Part shown: piece after piece, positions 61,697 to 64,000 of the stretch
How the letters are laid out: each line of letters begins with the position of its first letter
Position numbering within the stretch: position 1 is the first letter of the stretch
Source: Allomuricauda sp.
GTDB taxonomy: Bacteria > Bacteroidota > Bacteroidia > Flavobacteriales > Flavobacteriaceae
Reading direction: 5' to 3'
Assembly (NCBI RefSeq): GCF_002699205.1
Contig: NZ_PABT01000037.1
Span: 1 to 64,000, forward strand
Length of the DNA: 64,000 nt
The notes under the pieces: model-generated
Told to the model about the DNA's origin: nothing
The model's input: only the letters and a program-made list of their open reading frames with translations
Databases searched by the model: none
Made by a program: the position numbers and the translations under genes

Positions 61697-62710
61697 ATGA
61701 GCAAATCTAAATTAGAGTATCTATGGTTGGATGGCTATGAGCCAACAGCCAACATTAGAAGTAAGACTAGAATAGAAGAGGATTTTAGTGGTAAACTGGA
61801 AGATTGCCCGATGTGGTCTTTCGATGGTTCATCCACAAAACAGGCCGAAGGCGGCAATTCTGACTGCTTACTGAAACCTGTTGCCATTTACCCAGACCCA
61901 GCAAGAAGAAATGGTTATTTGGTTATGACCGAGGTATTGAACCCAGATGGAACACCTCACGTAAGCAATTCCAGGGCCACCATTGATGATGATGAAGATG
62001 ATGATTTCTGGTTTGGATTTGAGCAGGAATACTTTATTATGGACACCAGAACACAACTACCTCTTGGATTCCCTGTTGGTGGTTACCCTGGCCCACAAGG
62101 TCTTTACTATTGCTCCGTTGGAGGAAGAAACACATGGGGAAGAGATTTAGTTGAGGAGCATGCAGACCTTTGTTTGGATGCCGGACTTAACTTTGAAGGT
62201 ATCAACCAAGAGGTTGCTGCGGGACAGTGGGAATTCCAATTGTTTGCCAAAGGTGCCAAAAAAGCCGGTGACGAAATATGGGTAGCACGTTATTTGCTAC
62301 AGAGATTGACCGAGCACTACGGATTCTATATTGAGTTCCACCCTAAACCTATCAAAGGAGACTGGAACGGTTCCGGTATGCATGCCAACTTCTCCAACAC
62401 TTTGTTGAGAACTTGCGGATCCAAAGAAATATATGAAAAAGTATGTGAGGCCTTCCGCCCCGTGACCGATGAGCACATTGCTGTTTATGGAGAGTTTAAC
62501 GATGAACGCTTAACCGGGCTTCACGAAACAGCTCACGTATCTGATTTCTCTTATGGTGTTTCCGACAGAGGGGCTTCCATTAGAATTCCGATAATGACCG
62601 TGGAGAAAGGTTGGAAAGGCTGGTTGGAAGACAGAAGACCTGCATCCAATGCAGATCCATATAAAGTGGCCGCCAGAATCATTAAAACGGTTAAATCCGC
62701 GGACGTATAA
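61697..62710 (+). CDS. glnA: Glutamine synthetase type II (eukaryote-like)
   Basis: 337 residues, the compact GSII form with a beta-grasp N-terminal domain (Trp-Leu-Asp-Gly-Tyr ... Ile-Arg-Ser-Lys-Thr) and catalytic domain. Marks: Trp-Ser-Phe-Asp-Gly-Ser-Ser-Thr-Lys-Gln-Ala, Glu-Gln-Glu-Tyr-Phe, Asn-Gln-Glu-Val-Ala-Ala-Gly-Gln-Trp-Glu-Phe-Gln, Lys-Gly-Asp-Trp-Asn-Gly-Ser-Gly-Met-His-Ala-Asn-Phe-Ser, and Arg-Gly-Ala-Ser-Ile-Arg-Ile. No adenylylation-type segment. It works beside GSIII, perhaps under different nitrogen conditions. Confidence 0.93.
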   Translation: MSKSKLEYLWLDGYEPTANIRSKTRIEEDFSGKLEDCPMWSFDGSSTKQAEGGNSDCLLKPVAIYPDPARRNGYLVMTEVLNPDGTPHVSNSRATIDDDEDDDFWFGFEQEYFIMDTRTQLPLGFPVGGYPGPQGLYYCSVGGRNTWGRDLVEEHADLCLDAGLNFEGINQEVAAGQWEFQLFAKGAKKAGDEIWVARYLLQRLTEHYGFYIEFHPKPIKGDWNGSGMHANFSNTLLRTCGSKEIYEKVCEAFRPVTDEHIAVYGEFNDERLTGLHETAHVSDFSYGVSDRGASIRIPIMTVEKGWKGWLEDRRPASNADPYKVAARIIKTVKSADV

Positions 62711-62747
62711 GTACTCGGGTATAAATTAGTTGTTGATTATAGATAGA

Positions 62748-62780
62748 AACCGTCCCGCATATGTGGGGCGGTTTTTATTT
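62748..62780. terminator. Terminator between glnA and the antiporter
   Basis: AACCGTCCCGCAT and ATGTGGGGCGGTT pair over 13 bp with two G-T type mismatches, followed by TTTATTTT. It serves the plus-strand glnA and overlaps the end of the convergent gene. Confidence 0.8.
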
Positions 62781-63719
62781 TATGGTCATATAGATGAACG
62801 TGCCATAGAAGGCCAAAAGCACCAAGCCATCCCTCCATCCCAATCGCAACCCTTTTGGAAAGAAAACCAAGGGAAAGATCAAAAAGGAAATACCGAGCAT
62901 CCAAAAAATATCACTGGACAACAATCCTTCATCCATAACGGTTATCGGGGTGATTATGGAAGTTATTCCCAACACAGCCAATAAATTAAAAATATTGGAC
63001 CCGATCAAGTTTCCAAGGGAAATGGCTTTCTCCTTTTTAATTACGGCAATCACGGAAGCTGCCAATTCCGGCACACTGGTCCCAACCGACACGATGGTTA
63101 TACCGATAATACGGTCACTGACACCAAATGATGATGCCAGTCCCACGGCTCCATCAATGAGCAGTTCAGAGCCTCCCCAAAGTGCTGTGCCTCCGATTCC
63201 CAAAAAAAGTACAATCTTATACAAGGGCAATGGAACATCATCTTCCGGCATTTCGTCCGCAACGGCTGTTTTTTGGAACCTTAACAGATAGACCAGGAAA
63301 ATAAACAATAGGGATACGAGGATAATCCCTTCGTATCGCTGAAGTTCCCCATCAAAATATATAAAGCCACAGAACAATAGTGAAGCTATGATCATTACCG
63401 GCCAGTCCGTAGTGTAGAAACTTTTCTTCACATCAATACTGCCCATAATCAAGGTGATGGCCAAAACCAATCCCAAATTGGCAATATTGGACCCTACGAC
63501 ATTTCCCAAAGAAAGATCGGGAAAGCCTTCCAAAGCCGCTTTAATGCTCACTATAAGCTCAGGGGCCGAGGTGGCAAAAGAAACCACCGTCATACCAATA
63601 ACAATTTTGGGGATGAACAATCGCAAGGATAAGGCAACTGCAGATTTCAACAACCAATTGCCCCCTGCAATAAGGAGGGTCAATCCCAAAACAATAAAAA
63701 GTAGATTTCCCAAAAACAC
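62775..63719 (-). CDS. Calcium/sodium antiporter (CaCA family, YrbG type)
   Basis: 314 residues with about ten membrane helices in two homologous halves. The alpha-1 repeat has Ser-Phe-Ala-Thr-Ser-Ala-Pro-Glu-Leu-Ile and Gly-Asn-Val-Val-Gly-Ser-Asn-Ile-Ala-Asn; the alpha-2 repeat has Ser-Val-Gly-Thr-Ser-Val-Pro-Glu-Leu-Ala and Gly-Asn-Leu-Ile-Gly-Ser-Asn-Ile-Phe-Asn. The acidic Glu residues that bind Ca/Na are present in both. It exchanges ions across the inner membrane. Confidence 0.93.
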   Translation of the reverse strand: MFLGNLLFIVLGLTLLIAGGNWLLKSAVALSLRLFIPKIVIGMTVVSFATSAPELIVSIKAALEGFPDLSLGNVVGSNIANLGLVLAITLIMGSIDVKKSFYTTDWPVMIIASLLFCGFIYFDGELQRYEGIILVSLLFIFLVYLLRFQKTAVADEMPEDDVPLPLYKIVLFLGIGGTALWGGSELLIDGAVGLASSFGVSDRIIGITIVSVGTSVPELAASVIAVIKKEKAISLGNLIGSNIFNLLAVLGITSIITPITVMDEGLLSSDIFWMLGISFLIFPLVFFPKGLRLGWRDGLVLLAFYGTFIYMTIK

Positions 63720-63780
63720 AGTTTTCGCACAAAGATAATGGAAGTTCTATTCACTGTAGAAGGTTCTTTCAAAAAGATAA

Positions 63781-63844
63781 ACTACAAAAATAGTTAACAA
63801 ACTATAAAAATAGTTGTTTAACTATAAAATTAGTATTATGTTTG
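63781..63844 (+). promoter_or_regulatory. Promoter with three phased BlaI-type operators
   Basis: Three dyads of the form ACTA-N6-TAGT lie at 63781-63794 (ACTACAAAAATAGT), 63801-63814 (ACTATAAAAATAGT) and 63821-63834 (ACTATAAAATTAGT), exactly 20 bp apart. A promoter TTG (63814-63816), 20-bp spacer, TATGTTTG (63837-63844) overlaps the last two. The downstream gene encodes a BlaI-family repressor, so autorepression is very likely. Confidence 0.8.
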
Positions 63845-63863
63845 GACCAACAACAATTACATC

Positions 63864-64000
63864 ATGCAAAAATTAACCAACAAGGAAGAGGAAATCATGA
63901 AAATCCTCTGGGAACTGAAAAAGGCTTTTGTCAAAGAAATACTTGAGAAAATACCGGGTGAAAAACCTCATTACAACACCCTATCCACTATTGTAAGAAA
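63864..64000 (+). CDS. BlaI/MecI/CopY-family repressor (partial, cut by window end)
   Basis: 45 codons are visible: Met-Gln-Lys-Leu-Thr-Asn-Lys-Glu-Glu-Glu-Ile-Met-Lys-Ile-Leu-Trp-Glu-Leu, then Ala-Phe-Val-Lys-Glu-Ile-Leu-Glu and Tyr-Asn-Thr-Leu-Ser-Thr-Ile-Val-Arg-Lys. This is the winged-helix domain of Penicillinase_R repressors; Thr-Leu-Ser-Thr-Ile-Val-Arg is the recognition helix. Such genes in Bacteroidota are usually followed by a BlaR1/MecR1-like sensor protease, expected just past the window. Confidence 0.9.
   Translation, partial: MQKLTNKEEEIMKILWELKKAFVKEILEKIPGEKPHYNTLSTIVR

Noticed and set aside
1-64000. tRNA, rRNA or CRISPR arrays
   Set aside because: Reading both strands gave no cloverleaf with a T-arm, no rRNA-like stretch and no short spaced direct repeats; a tRNAscan-type run would be decisive.

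Overview
The window looks like a marine Flavobacteriia chromosome (Bacteroidota; a Muricauda/Allomuricauda-like relative is my guess from gene content). Supporting signs are a SusC/SusD/SusE starch locus, a type IX secretion (T9SS) sorting domain on an amylase, type III glutamine synthetase, fused B12 mutase IcmF, PurU, many SPII lipoproteins, and repeated promoters with the Bacteroidota -7 element TAnnTTTG. No rRNA, tRNA, CRISPR array or complete transposon was seen.

Region 1 (1-7.66 kb) is accessory and AT-rich. It holds short genes separated by imperfect palindromes, one TlpA-like gene framed by two exact GTTAGCTAAC copies, remnants of two different insertion sequences joined back to back, and several broken genes (truncated quinone-oxidoreductase tail, lipoprotein stub, frameshifted CxxC mini-protein). 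It also holds an intact block: Crp-like regulator, YcaQ-type glycosylase, small membrane protein, TfoX-N protein. Two 70-bp direct repeats (1502-1571 and 7541-7610), each followed by similar IS 3'-end sequence, bracket most of it.

Region 2 (7.66-33.7 kb) is core-like: M28 peptidase/PPK2; a minus-strand run of ABC transporter, MscS, DUF6268 and a sigma-54 response regulator without a Fis helix; grpE-dnaJ; mnmD; ilvE; fluoride channel; the PII-AmtB-porin nitrogen unit; a serine-less alpha/beta-hydrolase-like protein; Lrp; IcmF; and PurU.

Region 3 (33.7-51 kb) is a complete maltodextrin/starch utilisation locus. On the minus strand are SusC, SusD, a three-repeat SusE-like binding lipoprotein, a large GH13 amylase with T9SS tail and a small lipoprotein. 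Divergently lie a LacI regulator, MFS transporter, GH65 maltose phosphorylase and a SusA-like GH13 enzyme. Together they would bind and cut starch outside the cell, import oligosaccharides through SusCD, trim them in the periplasm, carry maltose inwards and phosphorolyse it.

Region 4 (51-64 kb) has pyrF, prfA and a five-gene extracytoplasmic redox module (Rieske lipoprotein, thioredoxin, ApbE flavin transferase, DUF4266 lipoprotein ending in Gly-Cys-Gly-Cys-Asn, DUF3570 beta-barrel), which is my best candidate for an undescribed system. It is followed by purM, divergent type III and type II glutamine synthetases, a Na/Ca antiporter, and the start of a BlaI-family repressor preceded by three operator-like dyads spaced exactly 20 bp apart over a good promoter.
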